From assembly GCA_003194525.1 (NCBI GenBank), contig NBIV01000025.1, positions 1 to 64,000 on the forward strand: a DNA stretch of 64,000 bases, in the 5' to 3' direction. The position numbers were made by a program, and so were the translations under genes. The notes under the pieces were generated by a model. That model searched no databases and was not told the origin of the DNA. It saw nothing but the letters and a program-made list of their open reading frames with translations. This document shows, one piece after another, positions 8,822-18,567 of this stretch (its first letter is position 1; the number at the start of each line of letters is the position of its first letter). Source of the DNA: Gracilariopsis chorda. Taxonomy: Eukaryota; Rhodophyta; Florideophyceae; Gracilariales; Gracilariaceae.

Positions 8822-10216
8822 ATGGAGGTGTCATTGAGTCCCGGAAAGACAGCCTTTATTATCAACATCATCACTGATGCTCTCGCACTTATTGCGTCTT
8901 TCAGTTTGATATCTATTTTAAATGCATATGGACGATGGAAGCTACATCAGAAGGGAAAGGTCAGTATGGATATGCATTTTCATAATATGTCATTTGGAGG
9001 TGCCTTTCTGAGCTTAGTACGCCTTCGCCAGTCATCAGCACGGGTTGTAATTCTATTGATCATTCAAACAATCATTCTTGCGTTTCTACGTACGCTTATG
9101 AGTCTTGCTCCGATTGGTATATCCGAATCAAAAAATCTATCAGTTCATCGCTATCATACCATCCCAGGAGAAGCGCTATGTTATCGGGAAGGGCTCTATA
9201 ACTCTGAAATGATAGGAATGGCCACGGAAAGAGTAATAAAACATTTCAACGCCGGCGGGAAGGTCATATCGGTGGGTAAAACAGGAAGAAATCATGACGC
9301 CATTCTTCTAGAGAACGAAAGAAGCAGCCTCGGCCATGCTGTGGTAGTAGATAAATGGGATATGGAAGCAAGAATTAACGTATCTGACGGAAACATAAGT
9401 ACCTTTACCCTTAACTTGACCCAATTTCTCAGAAACACAACGGGCTATCTTCATTCGGTATATTCTAATGACTTCTTTCTAACACATTCTGTGGTGCCCA
9501 TGAATACTACTCCTCTACCGAATAATGGAGCCATCGTAGATGGTCCTTTTTATGTTATCGTGTGTACTCATAATCCCCTAGTGAACGAGAATAAGATGGA
9601 GAAGTGCGCCTTTTCACGGTGTGCTGTACCACATGTCGAACTACAACCAGGAGAAGTCGTCAGTGTCCGCGGAAATTGCTCTGTTGCCACCATTGAGAGA
9701 CAGGCTTTCAAGGCAGGCGCTTTTAGATCATATTACGGCTCGGCGTCACCTCTAAAGTACTTGGACATTTCATTTAAAGGGCTTGATGTGTCGGAACTGG
9801 GAAAACGGAGTCAAATGGTTGGCGATTTGGCCTTTATTCTGAGATCAAGACCATGTGGTGACACGTACGTCGCATATCTTCCTCCATCGGAAGTGTCGTG
9901 GGTGTCTATTGCTATCATATGCTCCCTTGGTACTATTTCACTGGTCGTTTCTGTTGTCGCGATCATGTCATTTTCGATAACCAGAAATACATTTAACTAG
10001 AACGCATCATATCAAAGAGTCATAAACCTGGCGGCCTCTTCGGATTCAATTCCATTGCCTGGTAGCAACGATTTCTCTGCCACCGCCTATGCAGAAGTCG
10101 TTATAGAGCAAAGGCGAACGGATTATGGGCAGGGACTGCACGTGCACATCGTTCCAGTTGACGCACCTTCAAACCCGATTCCTGAAGCTAGCCACAAGCT
10201 GAGCCAAAGCAACTAG
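8822..10216 (+). pseudogene. Three-pass membrane protein, copy 1, interrupted by an in-frame TAG
   Basis: I do not recognise the family. From the ATG at 8822 the protein has a hydrophobic segment near residues 9-32, a second after a short basic loop (ARVVILLIIQTIILAFL) and a third near the C-terminus (VSWVSIAIICSLGTISLVV). Between the second and third is a region of about 240 residues with several N-x-S/T sites and paired cysteines (ALCYREG, EKCAFSRC, GNCSV), suggesting a lumenal or extracellular domain. A TAG at 9998-10000 stops it after 392 residues. The same frame then stays open for 71 codons to 10216 and those codons match the tail of copy 2 (RVINLAASSD in both), which has TGG (Trp) at the TAG position. 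It is either a recent nonsense change or stop read-through. Confidence 0.75.
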
Positions 10217-10807
10217 TACCTCAAGTGTAGTCTAAAACCAGCTTCAAAATTTACGGTTTCAATGCATTACGTTACCCCTGATAGCCTTTGCCACTGCTTT
10301 GGTGAATTGAGGGAGAGAAATGAGTGTATCAAGGAATTGTCCACACTTTCACACTGTGCGCAGAGCATGAAACGAATTATATATTTTGGAATACGATGGA
10401 ACGTGCAAGTTGAGCGTCTACCCGGTTGGACTACCGGATGGCCAAGCCTTACTTGCAACTCTTAGCTGTGTGCAACAAGCAAGTTGCGTTGATTCAGCGT
10501 CACATGGCTTGTACCTCTACATTATTTGTGATATCAGTGCGTTTTACGAGAGCGTGACCTATGAAGCGAACTAAATAGTTCGCTATTCCATATTTTCTGA
10601 AATAGAAAAGCAACACTCGAAAAAGTACACCCCATATTTTGCACACGTAAAACTTTTAACGAGACAATGCTGCCTGACACAGTATGAAAACACCGTCTAC
10701 GAGAGGAAGAGCTGCTCTTTGGTCTAGCTATTCGCGATAACACTGCAGCTCTGAACTGTTAAACGGATGACAAACATGTTCTACCCACCACTTTTGCCTT
10801 CGCTTTC
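10217..10807. other. Spacer between the inverted paralogues
   Basis: This is about 590 bp between the two convergent 3' ends. The short ORFs here have no recognisable product. I see no convincing inverted arms that would hold the palindrome together. Confidence 0.5.
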
Positions 10808-12210
10808 CTATACCTTCCTTTGAATCAACTTGGAACTTGTTCCTAGAACTGTTTGTGACGAAACACTTGCAGAAACGATATGCACATGCTGTATTGGTCC
10901 ACCATAAGTTTCCCGTTCTTCCATGACAACATCAGTGCTTCCGACGGCAGTGAAATCCTTGTGGTCACATAATCCAATGGGATCTGATGACGCTGCGAGG
11001 TTTATCACTCTGTCACAAGACCCGTTCCAGTTAATTGTATCTTTGGTTACGAAAAACGAGATAATCGCGGCGACACACCAGAACACCGAGATGCTTCCAA
11101 GAGAACATAGGATCGCTATAGACACCCACGAAACCTTAGAGAGAGGGAGATATGCGACATACGTGTTACTACATTTGGGTGATCTCAGGATCTCGCTCAG
11201 ATCGCTGACCATTATACTCCTCTGTCCTAACTCTGCCACATCCAGCGCATTGAACGCCTCGTCCAAGAACATGAGCAGCGACGCCGAAGCATAATAAGTT
11301 CTGAAATTACCTGCTCTGAAAACATTTCTCTCGATGTTGGCCACAGAGCAACTTCCCAGAATTGCGTGGACCTCATCTGATTTTACCTCAGTTTTTGGTG
11401 CATTGCACCGTGAAAAGGCGCATTTTTCCATTGCATTCCTGCCTTCCATATAATTTCTCATACATACGGTAATGTATAAAGGACCCTCTGCGATGAATCC
11501 ACCGTACAACATAGTAGTAACATTTTTGGGTACCACAGAATACTGAGACTTGTCAGGCGGATGGATCGTAGCAAAAGGGTAACCGGTATTGTTCTTAAAG
11601 AATTCGAGCGGGTTCAGATCAAAGTGATATCTTCTCCCCCGTCAGATAGGTTCAGCTTCGCTTGCATATCCCATTTATCTACCAGGACAGCATGGCCTAG
11701 GCTTTTTTTTTCGTCCTCCATAAGTATTGCGTCATGGCTTCTTCCTGTCCTTCCCAATCGTAAAATGTTCCCACCAGCTCTAAAGTGTTTTACTATTCTT
11801 TCAAGCGCGAACCCAATCATTTCATTATCCTGGTTCACATCATATTCAAGACAAAGCGTTTCGCCTGGTAGAGTTTGATTGCGTCGTACTGATAGTTCTT
11901 TCGATTCGGATATGCCAATCGGAGCAAGAATCTCTAACGCCAACACAAGCACAGTAAAAATCGTTTGAATGGCCAACAGAGTGCAAACCGGTGTTGATGA
12001 TCGGCGAAAGCGTAGAAAACTCATTAGGGCACCTCCAAACGACATATCACGAAAATGCATATCCATGCTGACCTTTCCTTTTCGATGTAGCTTCCATCGT
12101 CCATATGCATTCAGTGTCATTACCAAGCTGAAAGTGGCCAGAAATGCGAGGACACAAGTGGTTATGTTAATGATAAAGGCAGTCCTTCCGGGAATCAATG
12201 ACACGTCCAT
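10808..12210 (-). pseudogene. Three-pass membrane protein, copy 2, frameshifted
   Basis: This is the minus-strand paralogue of the gene at 8822-10216, arranged tail to tail with it. It begins at the ATG at 12210 (MDVSLIPGRTAFIINI). Both parts match copy 1 closely: NAYGRWKLH.KGKVSMDMHF near the N-terminus, MEKCAFSRC, GSCSVANIER and YVAYLP.S.VSWVSIAI near the third membrane segment. Near 11630 the reading frame shifts: one frame ends at a TGA at 11614-11616 while the homologous sequence (FFKNNTGYPF) continues in another frame through to 10808. The C-terminal tail after the third membrane segment is about 75 residues and intact here. Function is unknown. Confidence 0.75.
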
Positions 12211-12219
12211 TCTTTCCAA

Positions 12220-12751
12220 AGCTCAACGTGTTTCAACGAGCAAATACATGGGCCACAGTTTGATAAAATGTGGACATGAACAGCGGGAAGTGCTTTGTCA
12301 AGCACAATATATGGTTGACAACGATTTCGGAAGTAGCGACGACACACTGCACTGCTCTTGTATTCAAACGAAAGGAGGACATGGCCTGGTACAGCCTACA
12401 GATTCCTTACTTAACCCCGCAACATACATAACTTAGCTGTTTTGTGATGCATTGGGCACTTCCAGAAACGCCACAATGACGAAAAAACAAAATTTGTCAA
12501 CGCAAGGCACGGTACGTTGTGCAGTGCATTCAAACATCTTATCTTCGACAGAAGCGACAGTGCAACTCCTGTCAAGACATGAACATGTGTAAGACATAGA
12601 CACCTTCCCCTATCGTTTCTGACAGTAACCTTCGCATGTGGCCGAAAATTGGTAAGGCCGTGTCCTGCCCTTAAAGTGTCAAAAATGTCTCTTTCTGGGA
12701 GTCTCCCATTACATTTAATCACAAACATGGGCATCCAACTCTAACAGTAGC
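12220..12751. other. Intergenic stretch, no supported gene
   Basis: This lies between copy 2 of the membrane-protein gene and the Ty3 insertion site. A 107-codon minus-strand ORF (12411-12734) is present, but its composition is nondescript and nothing supports it as a gene. Confidence 0.4.
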
Positions 12752-12756
12752 CTACT
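12752..12756. repeat. Target-site duplication (left) of the second Ty3 element
   Basis: CTACT here and at 20455-20459 flank the LTR pair exactly. A 5-bp duplication is the expected integrase footprint and defines both element ends. Confidence 0.93.
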
Positions 12757-13022
12757 TGTTGCGCAAGGAAACGGGGGAGGACGCGCGTTGTTGTTGTAGG
12801 GGTGGAGGTGATGGCGACGAAGGGGGGGCCACTGACTCTTTTGGTGTGCGGGTTGCTTGCTGCCTCCCCCCCGCCGAGCGGTGAAGCCGCCAGTGTGAGA
12901 GGCGAGTATTTATGCGGGCGCAATGCTCAGCTTCCATGCTGGAAGCTGGGCAGCGCCCAATAAAAATGTGCAGAATAAAAACTATATCTAGATCAATGCG
13001 TGTGCACCACAGGCACGCGACA
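12757..13022 (-). repeat. 3' LTR of the second Ty3 element
   Basis: This 266-bp repeat pairs with 20189-20454. Read on the minus strand it begins TGTCGCGTG and ends GCGCAACA. A TATA-like ATAAATA occurs near 12907-12914 on the minus strand. Confidence 0.93.
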
Positions 13023-13037
13023 CACTCCTCCCTCAAA
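13023..13037 (-). other. Polypurine tract of the second Ty3 element
   Basis: On the minus strand a purine-rich run (GAGGGAGGAGTG) abuts the 3' LTR start TGTCGCG, where the plus-strand primer of reverse transcription is expected. Confidence 0.75.
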
Positions 13038-13038
13038 C

Positions 13039-13055
13039 CGCCGCCCCGGGCGGCG
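13039..13055. repeat. GC-rich perfect palindrome beside the polypurine tract
   Basis: CGCCGCCCCGGGCGGCG has two perfect 8-nt arms around one base. It lies between the polypurine tract and the TATA box of the plus-strand cargo gene, so it could be a promoter element for that gene or an RNA hairpin in the genomic transcript. Confidence 0.75.
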
Positions 13056-13064
13056 TTTCAGCAC

Positions 13065-13071
13065 TATATAA
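13065..13071 (+). promoter_or_regulatory. TATA box of the first cargo gene
   Basis: TATATAA in the context CACTATATAAC lies 230 bp upstream of the ATG at 13301 on the plus strand, outside the LTR. It resembles the box at 14634 in the same element. Confidence 0.5.
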
Positions 13072-13300
13072 CAGGCCTTCCGTCCGGGTTCCGTGCTCTC
13101 CCGCTTGGCGAGCTTCAAGCGCGAGCGGATACCGGACCACACCGAAAACGCTTCTAGCGTGACTAGGTACTAAGCCGAAAGTGAACTACACGACTAGGCA
13201 ACGCCCATTGGGAATATCTTCCTGCGATCCTTACGCCTCCAAAATCGATCTACACTAACGTTGTAGAAGAGGGATAAGTGTTCGCGTAGGAAGAGAAACC

Positions 13301-14482
13301 ATGGGAAAAGGTGGCAAAAACGCTCGACGTAAGCAACAACTTCGGAAACAAGGTCCTACCGAATCGATATCCAAACGGTCAACTCGACACAAACCTAGTC
13401 CTCAAGGACAAAAGGCCCCCAGAAAATCGTTCGCTGGGAAGACAAATCTGGCGATGCCGCCACGACTACGCTCCGTGCCAGCTCCGACTTCTCGCGTCGC
13501 CGATCAAGAGAAAGGGTCGCATCACTCTGATGCGAGTAATAATCGATCCCCTCGAGAAAGGTCTGGTCCTTCCAAAGCTGGTTCTTCTTCGGCGCATGCC
13601 CACGATGCTCCCTCAATATCTAACTCTGCGAGATCGAGCTCACGCCACTCCGGTTGGGAAGTAGACCGCATACTCTTCTTTGAGGGACAGTTTAGAGGAG
13701 CAAGTGGACGACAAGTTGGACTCTCCGGATTCCAGGTGATTGACATATGGACCCTGCAGATGTTCGACATGACTTTATTTCGCCCGGCTTTTCGTATTGC
13801 TCCGATGGCGACCGCCGCGAAGAATCTTGCGAAGAGTGGACATACGCCTAGTCCGCCCGTTGCTCCGGAGTCTGGCGTTGATATCGATGGTAGAGACTGC
13901 CGTAGTTTGATCATCGAATGGTGCAAAGCGAATCCCGGATTCGCTGTTTCCATCTCTCAAGGCTCAGGGGCGCGTCCGTTGGATACTCGTTTGCTGGAGT
14001 TCAGCATACGAGACGAGCGTCGCATTTACACTCGCAGTAACGATGGTGAGTGTATGCAAGCTGCCCTCCTGAATGTCATAGATGCGACATGTGGTCGAGA
14101 TGATGCCAACAGGTTGTCCGAGTACTTCGAGACGAATCCTACTACATTCGCGAGTCTGCGGGAGATGAGCTCTTTCGTGACGAGGCTCCCTTTTAAGGTC
14201 GAGCTTCGAAAAACTTCTATCGAGCTTCGGAACTTCCCCGCTTGGGATAACGTGACTTCTGGCTACTACCTAGTGCGTATCGTGTATGATAGCCGTCATG
14301 CTTCATCCCGCTTTAACCATTTGGTCGCGGTCGATGGACGTCGCCGAATGATACTGGATAGTGCAGAGCGCCATCCCTTGCGACTCTGTAAGGATTCCTT
14401 CTTCTTAGTCGCTGGGGGTCATCCCCGGTATTCGAAGATCATTGAGGTCCGTCAGCTCTGTCCAAAAGGTCGCCGAGACTAA
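13301..14482 (+). CDS. Putative cysteine peptidase-like protein carried antisense in the Ty3 element
   Basis: The 393-residue protein is transcribed against gag-pol. Residues 1-115 are basic and Ser-rich (KNARRKQQLRKQ), like a nuclear-localisation or nucleic-acid-binding tail. Residues about 245-360 hold a possible Cys-His-Asp triad: Cys251 in NDGECMQAALLNVI at a helix start, His340 in FNHLVAVDG and Asp353 in RMILDSAE. This order and spacing resemble papain-like folds such as OTU or C39 peptidases, with a hydrophobic helix after Cys and a beta strand carrying His. The family is not identified. Own signals are seen: TATATAA at 13065 and AATAAA at 14530, 48 bp past the stop. The gene therefore looks like an independent transcription unit. 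The enzymatic role is inference. Confidence 0.6.
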   Translation: MGKGGKNARRKQQLRKQGPTESISKRSTRHKPSPQGQKAPRKSFAGKTNLAMPPRLRSVPAPTSRVADQEKGSHHSDASNNRSPRERSGPSKAGSSSAHAHDAPSISNSARSSSRHSGWEVDRILFFEGQFRGASGRQVGLSGFQVIDIWTLQMFDMTLFRPAFRIAPMATAAKNLAKSGHTPSPPVAPESGVDIDGRDCRSLIIEWCKANPGFAVSISQGSGARPLDTRLLEFSIRDERRIYTRSNDGECMQAALLNVIDATCGRDDANRLSEYFETNPTTFASLREMSSFVTRLPFKVELRKTSIELRNFPAWDNVTSGYYLVRIVYDSRHASSRFNHLVAVDGRRRMILDSAERHPLRLCKDSFFLVAGGHPRYSKIIEVRQLCPKGRRD

Positions 14483-14529
14483 GTGAATTGTCCTCATAGT
14501 TCCTATGCGTATGGTGTTCCTTCGAGCCC

Positions 14530-14535
14530 AATAAA
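14530..14535 (+). terminator. Polyadenylation signal of the first cargo gene
   Basis: AATAAA lies 48 bp after the stop at 14482, followed by a T-rich stretch, which suits a plus-strand transcript 3' end. Confidence 0.5.
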
Positions 14536-14633
14536 TGATTCTTCTTTCTGTGTATACATCTTGTCTTCTTGAGGCTTTTCTCCGGTGTAGACATAACTAC
14601 AAAGTGGTCTTCACTCGCTTTGCAATGCTCCTC

Positions 14634-14640
14634 TATATAA
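14634..14640 (+). promoter_or_regulatory. TATA box of the second cargo gene
   Basis: TATATAA in CTCTATATAAGAG lies 84 bp upstream of the ATG at 14718, an ordinary core-promoter distance, and just after the end of the first cargo gene. Confidence 0.55.
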
Positions 14641-14717
14641 GAGCTGTTCAGGAGATGATTGCGTTAGTCTTTCCTTTCACCGAAGTCACCCGTTCGTTTA
14701 GATAAGTTCTTCCAGTC

Positions 14718-15308
14718 ATGAGTCAATCTGGTGATGAAATTACTGGCTTTGACTGCCTTTGTCCGGAGTTAAGGGAACGTTATACTCGCTTCCGGGGGGT
14801 TCAAGATCCCTACACATCCGTTGGTAGAGGCACGCATGTCGAGCAAGGTGACAATGCCATTGGTATCGTCCCTCCGATAGGTCGTGGGGCCTTGCAGACG
14901 CCGCCAACTAGAACTACTCGAGCTAGTTATCGCCATGAGCCGGAACTTTTCAGGGCTTACGCTGCTCTCCCTCAGGCTACTTTGGGCGAGGTTCGTGTGA
15001 TAATCGAGTCTGTTCCAGTTCACCGTGCAGCCTGCAAAGGTCCTACGAGACGTTCTAGTAGCTCCCGCCTCGTCGATCGGAAGGAAGATGACCCTCGATT
15101 TCATGCCGTAATGGTACCTATCATGGCTGGAGAGAAGAAGGTTCGCCAAGTCCTGTCTTCTGCCACTAAACTAGGTGGCCGAGCTCTTGCTGAGTTTCCC
15201 CATCCCGTTCAGTTCTCGGACGGTCGTCATGTATGGGCTTATCGCAAAGACCCAGGTGAAAGTTCCATCAAGTATTTGCCCCATGATGAAGTCGAAAGCG
15301 GAAATTGA
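14718..15308 (+). CDS. 196-aa second cargo ORF in the Ty3 element, unknown
   Basis: I do not recognise this protein. It is hydrophilic and has no membrane segment or obvious motif. The middle is Arg/Ser-rich (KGPTRRSSSSRL) and the C-terminal third (FHAVMVPIMAGEKKVRQVL...GRHVWAYRKD) looks folded. It runs antisense to gag-pol, converges on pol with about 155 bp between the two stops, and has its own TATA box (14634) and AATAAA (15366). Paired with the peptidase-like gene upstream, it may act with it in element regulation or suppression of host defence, but that is speculation. Confidence 0.5.
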   Translation: MSQSGDEITGFDCLCPELRERYTRFRGVQDPYTSVGRGTHVEQGDNAIGIVPPIGRGALQTPPTRTTRASYRHEPELFRAYAALPQATLGEVRVIIESVPVHRAACKGPTRRSSSSRLVDRKEDDPRFHAVMVPIMAGEKKVRQVLSSATKLGGRALAEFPHPVQFSDGRHVWAYRKDPGESSIKYLPHDEVESGN

Positions 15309-15365
15309 TGAGCTGGTTCCGAACTAGCTTTTCGGTTGATACTATGGATGGATGCTATTTGCATA

Positions 15366-15371
15366 AATAAA
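15366..15371 (+). terminator. Polyadenylation signal of the second cargo gene
   Basis: AATAAA lies 58 bp after the stop at 15308 and before the convergent pol stop at 15463. Confidence 0.5.
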
Positions 15372-15462
15372 CGCAGGTAGCTGCGGATAATCGTTCTTCT
15401 TAGCAGCTACTATATTATCTTAAGTTGTACGCAGTGATTCCTATCACAGTTGCTTGTATAGC

Positions 15463-18400
15463 CTACTCCTGCAGATGAGCAGGACGTCGATAGTACAATA
15501 CCAGCCGTCTGGAGTGTATAGGTTCTCGGGACACCCTTCGATGCGAGCTACTTAGAACATAGCGTGGGTGAGATGCTCTTATTACTTGGCAGGGGCCGTA
15601 GAACCGGGACTGAAATGGAGTCCATTTCTTCTTGGCGTTGAGTGCTTGTCCTTTCGCTACGAGCACTTCGTCACCAACGTTGAAGCGAATTACTCCGCTT
15701 TCGTCACGCTGAATTTCTTCCTGGCGTAAGGCACGAGTTGCTCTACCTATTTCTGCGTCCATTAGCTCTAATCTCCTGTGGATACTACTGTAGTGAGCAA
15801 CAAGCGCGGCGGGCTCGTGGTTGTTCATTCGAGGTGCTGTGCCATATAGTAGCTCAAATGGGGACTTCCCATCTATCATCTGGCGTCTTCGATATCCGTA
15901 AAGCACTCTTGGTAGAACTACGTCCCATTCCTCATTTCTTTGGATAACCTCTTTGGCTATCGCACTTTTCAGGGTACCAACCATCCGTTCTGCTCTCCCA
16001 TTTGACATGGGTGCATAAGCGAGTACCGTTTTCCACGTGATACCCTTTTCTTTCATGAATTCCGTTAGTGCTTTAGCTCGGAAACAGGTTGCATTATCAG
16101 ATATAATGAGCATGGGAAGACCGAATGGCTGTATGATCTCTTCGCGTACGAATTTTATAGCTACTTGGGTCGTAGCCGTTCCAGTGGCTCGAGCAATCGG
16201 CCATCCCGTCACGTGTTCCACACATACTAGTATGAATCGATTTCCTTTCTGGGATGTAGGTAGTGGTCCCGCAAAATCGATAGAAAACGCATGAAAGAGC
16301 CCAGTCAAGGGAAACTTAAGGCCAGTCTTATACGCCGGAATGCCTACCGCTCGTTGACACCCGTTGCAGCTCTTCACATAGTCCAAGATGTCACGATATA
16401 TCTTCGGCCACCAGTACCTTTCCAATACGAAACTCCTGGTAGAGTCTATTTCCCAATGACCGATGTCGTCGTGAAAGGCTCTTAAGATCACTTTTCTGTC
16501 ATTTCGGAAGGGGATCGATCGCAATCCCTTTGATGTTCTCCTCATGAGCCTTCCATTCCAAACAATGAATCCTTTTGCGTTCCTTTTAATTGTGCGTTTT
16601 CGTTGTGCGTCTTCAATTCCTATTTCCACGCCAGAAAGAAATCTTTTTGTAGCCACCAACTCGTCTTCAAGATCGTTGTCTAGCGTGATGTTCTGTACGA
16701 CCAGACTTAATTCTCCCTCTCTCACCGTTTCCGGTATGTCAATTCTAGAAAGGTAGTCCGCGGCCTGATTGCTGCTACCGGCTCGGTATTGAATCTTAAA
16801 GTCATACTCTGCCAAAAGGTCCATCCACCTGGCTAGTCTACCGTGGATATCTTTCTTTCGAAAAGCGTACTGTAACGCCTGATGATCAGTGATTAGTGTG
16901 AAGGGCATTGATGACAAGAGATACACCCTAAACTTCTTAAGAGCAAAGACTACTGCTAGAGCTTCCCTTTCACATGCGGAGTACCGTCGTTCAGCCTTGT
17001 TCATAGTGCGGCTAGCGTACTGAATAGGGTGGATCTTCCCATCGTCCTTCTTTTGTGATAGTACGATGCCCAGTGATATCGATGACGCATCGGTCTCTAC
17101 TATGAAAGGTTGATTGAAGTCTGGGAATGTAAGCACAGGGGGTGACGTCATTCTGTTCTTAAGATGGTTAAATGCATCTTGCATCTCCGGGGTCCAACTC
17201 CACTGCTTCTTTGACGATGTGGCTTCATGAAGAATGGCTGAGACTTCCGCAAAAATTGGAATGAATCTTCTGTAGTACCCCGCTAGGCCAAGAAAGCTTC
17301 GAAGTTCCGTTGTCGACGAGGGGCTCGGGGCCTTCTGTATGGCCGTGATTTTCTCTGGGTCTACATGAACTCCTGTCTTGTCCACAATGTGTCCTAATAG
17401 CTTGACTCTGGACTGGACGAAACTACACTTTGTCACTTTCAATTTCAAACCATTGTTTCGGATACGAGCGAACACACTTTGACAATGTGTCAGATGGTCG
17501 TCTATACATTTCGAATATATCACGACATCATCTAAATATACCCGAGCATACTTCAATCCTCTAAGGACAACATCCATCATCCGCTGAAATGTAGCTGGCG
17601 CGTTCATAAGTCCGAACGGCATTACTTCGAACTTGTACGTGCCAAATCTACAAACAAAGGTGGTGGCGTCCTTACAATCCTCCGATACCCGAACCTGCCA
17701 ATATCCGGAAAAAAGGTCTAGTGTCGTGAAGATGTGGGCTCCCTCTAGATCGTCAAATATCTCCTCAATCTTCGGGAGAGGCCATCTATCAGCCTTCATC
17801 CTGGCATTGAGCGTTCGGTAGTCCACACAGAATCGTGGCTTGCCATCTTTCTTAGTGGCTATGACGATCGGGAAGGACCATGCTGAGGTGGCGGGCGTAA
17901 TGATACCTGTCTTCAACATATTATCAATTTCTGCTTTGACGAGGTCGTTATGGCGTGGTGAGAGGCGCCTTGCAGGGTAGTGGATTGGGTTATTATCTTT
18001 GAGTTCAAAAGAGTGCTTCACTGGCACGTCCGAAGGACGCAAGTCATTCAGGGACCAGGCCGCGAGATTTTCATCTCTTAGCATCCTCATGAATTCTTTT
18101 TGAATCTTTGTCGGTAAATATCTCAATTTTGCTGCGAGAAGTAGGGATTTCTCATCATCATCGTTGTGGTCTTGCATGGTTATGATCTCCTTGTCGTGGC
18201 CGTATTCCTCTTCTTCTGAATCTTCTTCGATGAGATCTGGAAGTTCTTCAGCTTCCCCTGCAGTTAAGAGGTCCGGTTCAAACGGTTCGACGTCTCTCAC
18301 GGACAGTACCAGGTCATCGTTCTCTTCTTCTGAGCTCGATGATAACGGAACAAGGTCCGAGTCGGACGTGAAATCCTCACTATCTGTCTCGGATTCTAAT

Positions 18401-18567
18401 AACTCAGAAATTCTCTGATCATACTCTAGTTCTAACACAGATGTTACCCCGTCGATAGTAACAGAAACGGTTTGATTCCCAAGATCGATGCAAGCCATTA
18501 TTTCCTCTAACACTGGGCAACCAACTATGACATCAACCGGGGGGTCATCTACAACGAGAAAGTTCAA
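15463..18567 (-). CDS. Ty3/gypsy pol: protease end, RT, RNase H, integrase
   Basis: The ORF of 1034 codons reads in order: the end of an aspartic protease (DVIVGCPVLEE), an acidic spacer, RT with FCVDYRTLNA, LDLFSGYWQV and the YLDD box (ARVYLDDVVIYSK), RNase H (ETDASSISLG, ITDHQALQYA, ADYLSR), then integrase with the HHCC finger (HDDIGHW...CNGCQR) and the D,D,E core (SIDFAGPL, IISDNATCF, NGRAERM). The C-terminus (GDEVLVAKG...FYGPCQVI) is the usual Ty3 integrase tail without a chromodomain. No ATG opens the frame; it overlaps the end of gag by a few bases, consistent with frameshift expression known in the family. It looks whole. Confidence 0.95.
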   Translation of the reverse strand: MNFLVVDDPPVDVIVGCPVLEEIMACIDLGNQTVSVTIDGVTSVLELEYDQRISELLESETDSEDFTSDSDLVPLSSSSEEENDDLVLSVRDVEPFEPDLLTAGEAEELPDLIEEDSEEEEYGHDKEIITMQDHNDDDEKSLLLAAKLRYLPTKIQKEFMRMLRDENLAAWSLNDLRPSDVPVKHSFELKDNNPIHYPARRLSPRHNDLVKAEIDNMLKTGIITPATSAWSFPIVIATKKDGKPRFCVDYRTLNARMKADRWPLPKIEEIFDDLEGAHIFTTLDLFSGYWQVRVSEDCKDATTFVCRFGTYKFEVMPFGLMNAPATFQRMMDVVLRGLKYARVYLDDVVIYSKCIDDHLTHCQSVFARIRNNGLKLKVTKCSFVQSRVKLLGHIVDKTGVHVDPEKITAIQKAPSPSSTTELRSFLGLAGYYRRFIPIFAEVSAILHEATSSKKQWSWTPEMQDAFNHLKNRMTSPPVLTFPDFNQPFIVETDASSISLGIVLSQKKDDGKIHPIQYASRTMNKAERRYSACEREALAVVFALKKFRVYLLSSMPFTLITDHQALQYAFRKKDIHGRLARWMDLLAEYDFKIQYRAGSSNQAADYLSRIDIPETVREGELSLVVQNITLDNDLEDELVATKRFLSGVEIGIEDAQRKRTIKRNAKGFIVWNGRLMRRTSKGLRSIPFRNDRKVILRAFHDDIGHWEIDSTRSFVLERYWWPKIYRDILDYVKSCNGCQRAVGIPAYKTGLKFPLTGLFHAFSIDFAGPLPTSQKGNRFILVCVEHVTGWPIARATGTATTQVAIKFVREEIIQPFGLPMLIISDNATCFRAKALTEFMKEKGITWKTVLAYAPMSNGRAERMVGTLKSAIAKEVIQRNEEWDVVLPRVLYGYRRRQMIDGKSPFELLYGTAPRMNNHEPAALVAHYSSIHRRLELMDAEIGRATRALRQEEIQRDESGVIRFNVGDEVLVAKGQALNAKKKWTPFQSRFYGPCQVIRASHPRYVLSSSHRRVSREPIHSRRLVLYYRRPAHLQE

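Noticed and set aside
12411-12734. 107-codon minus-strand ORF
   Set aside because: No domain and no start context; likely chance.
12752-13036. Short minus-strand ORFs in the LTR at 12741-13036
   Set aside because: They are the LTR-internal part of the gag frame repeated in the 3' LTR, not genes.
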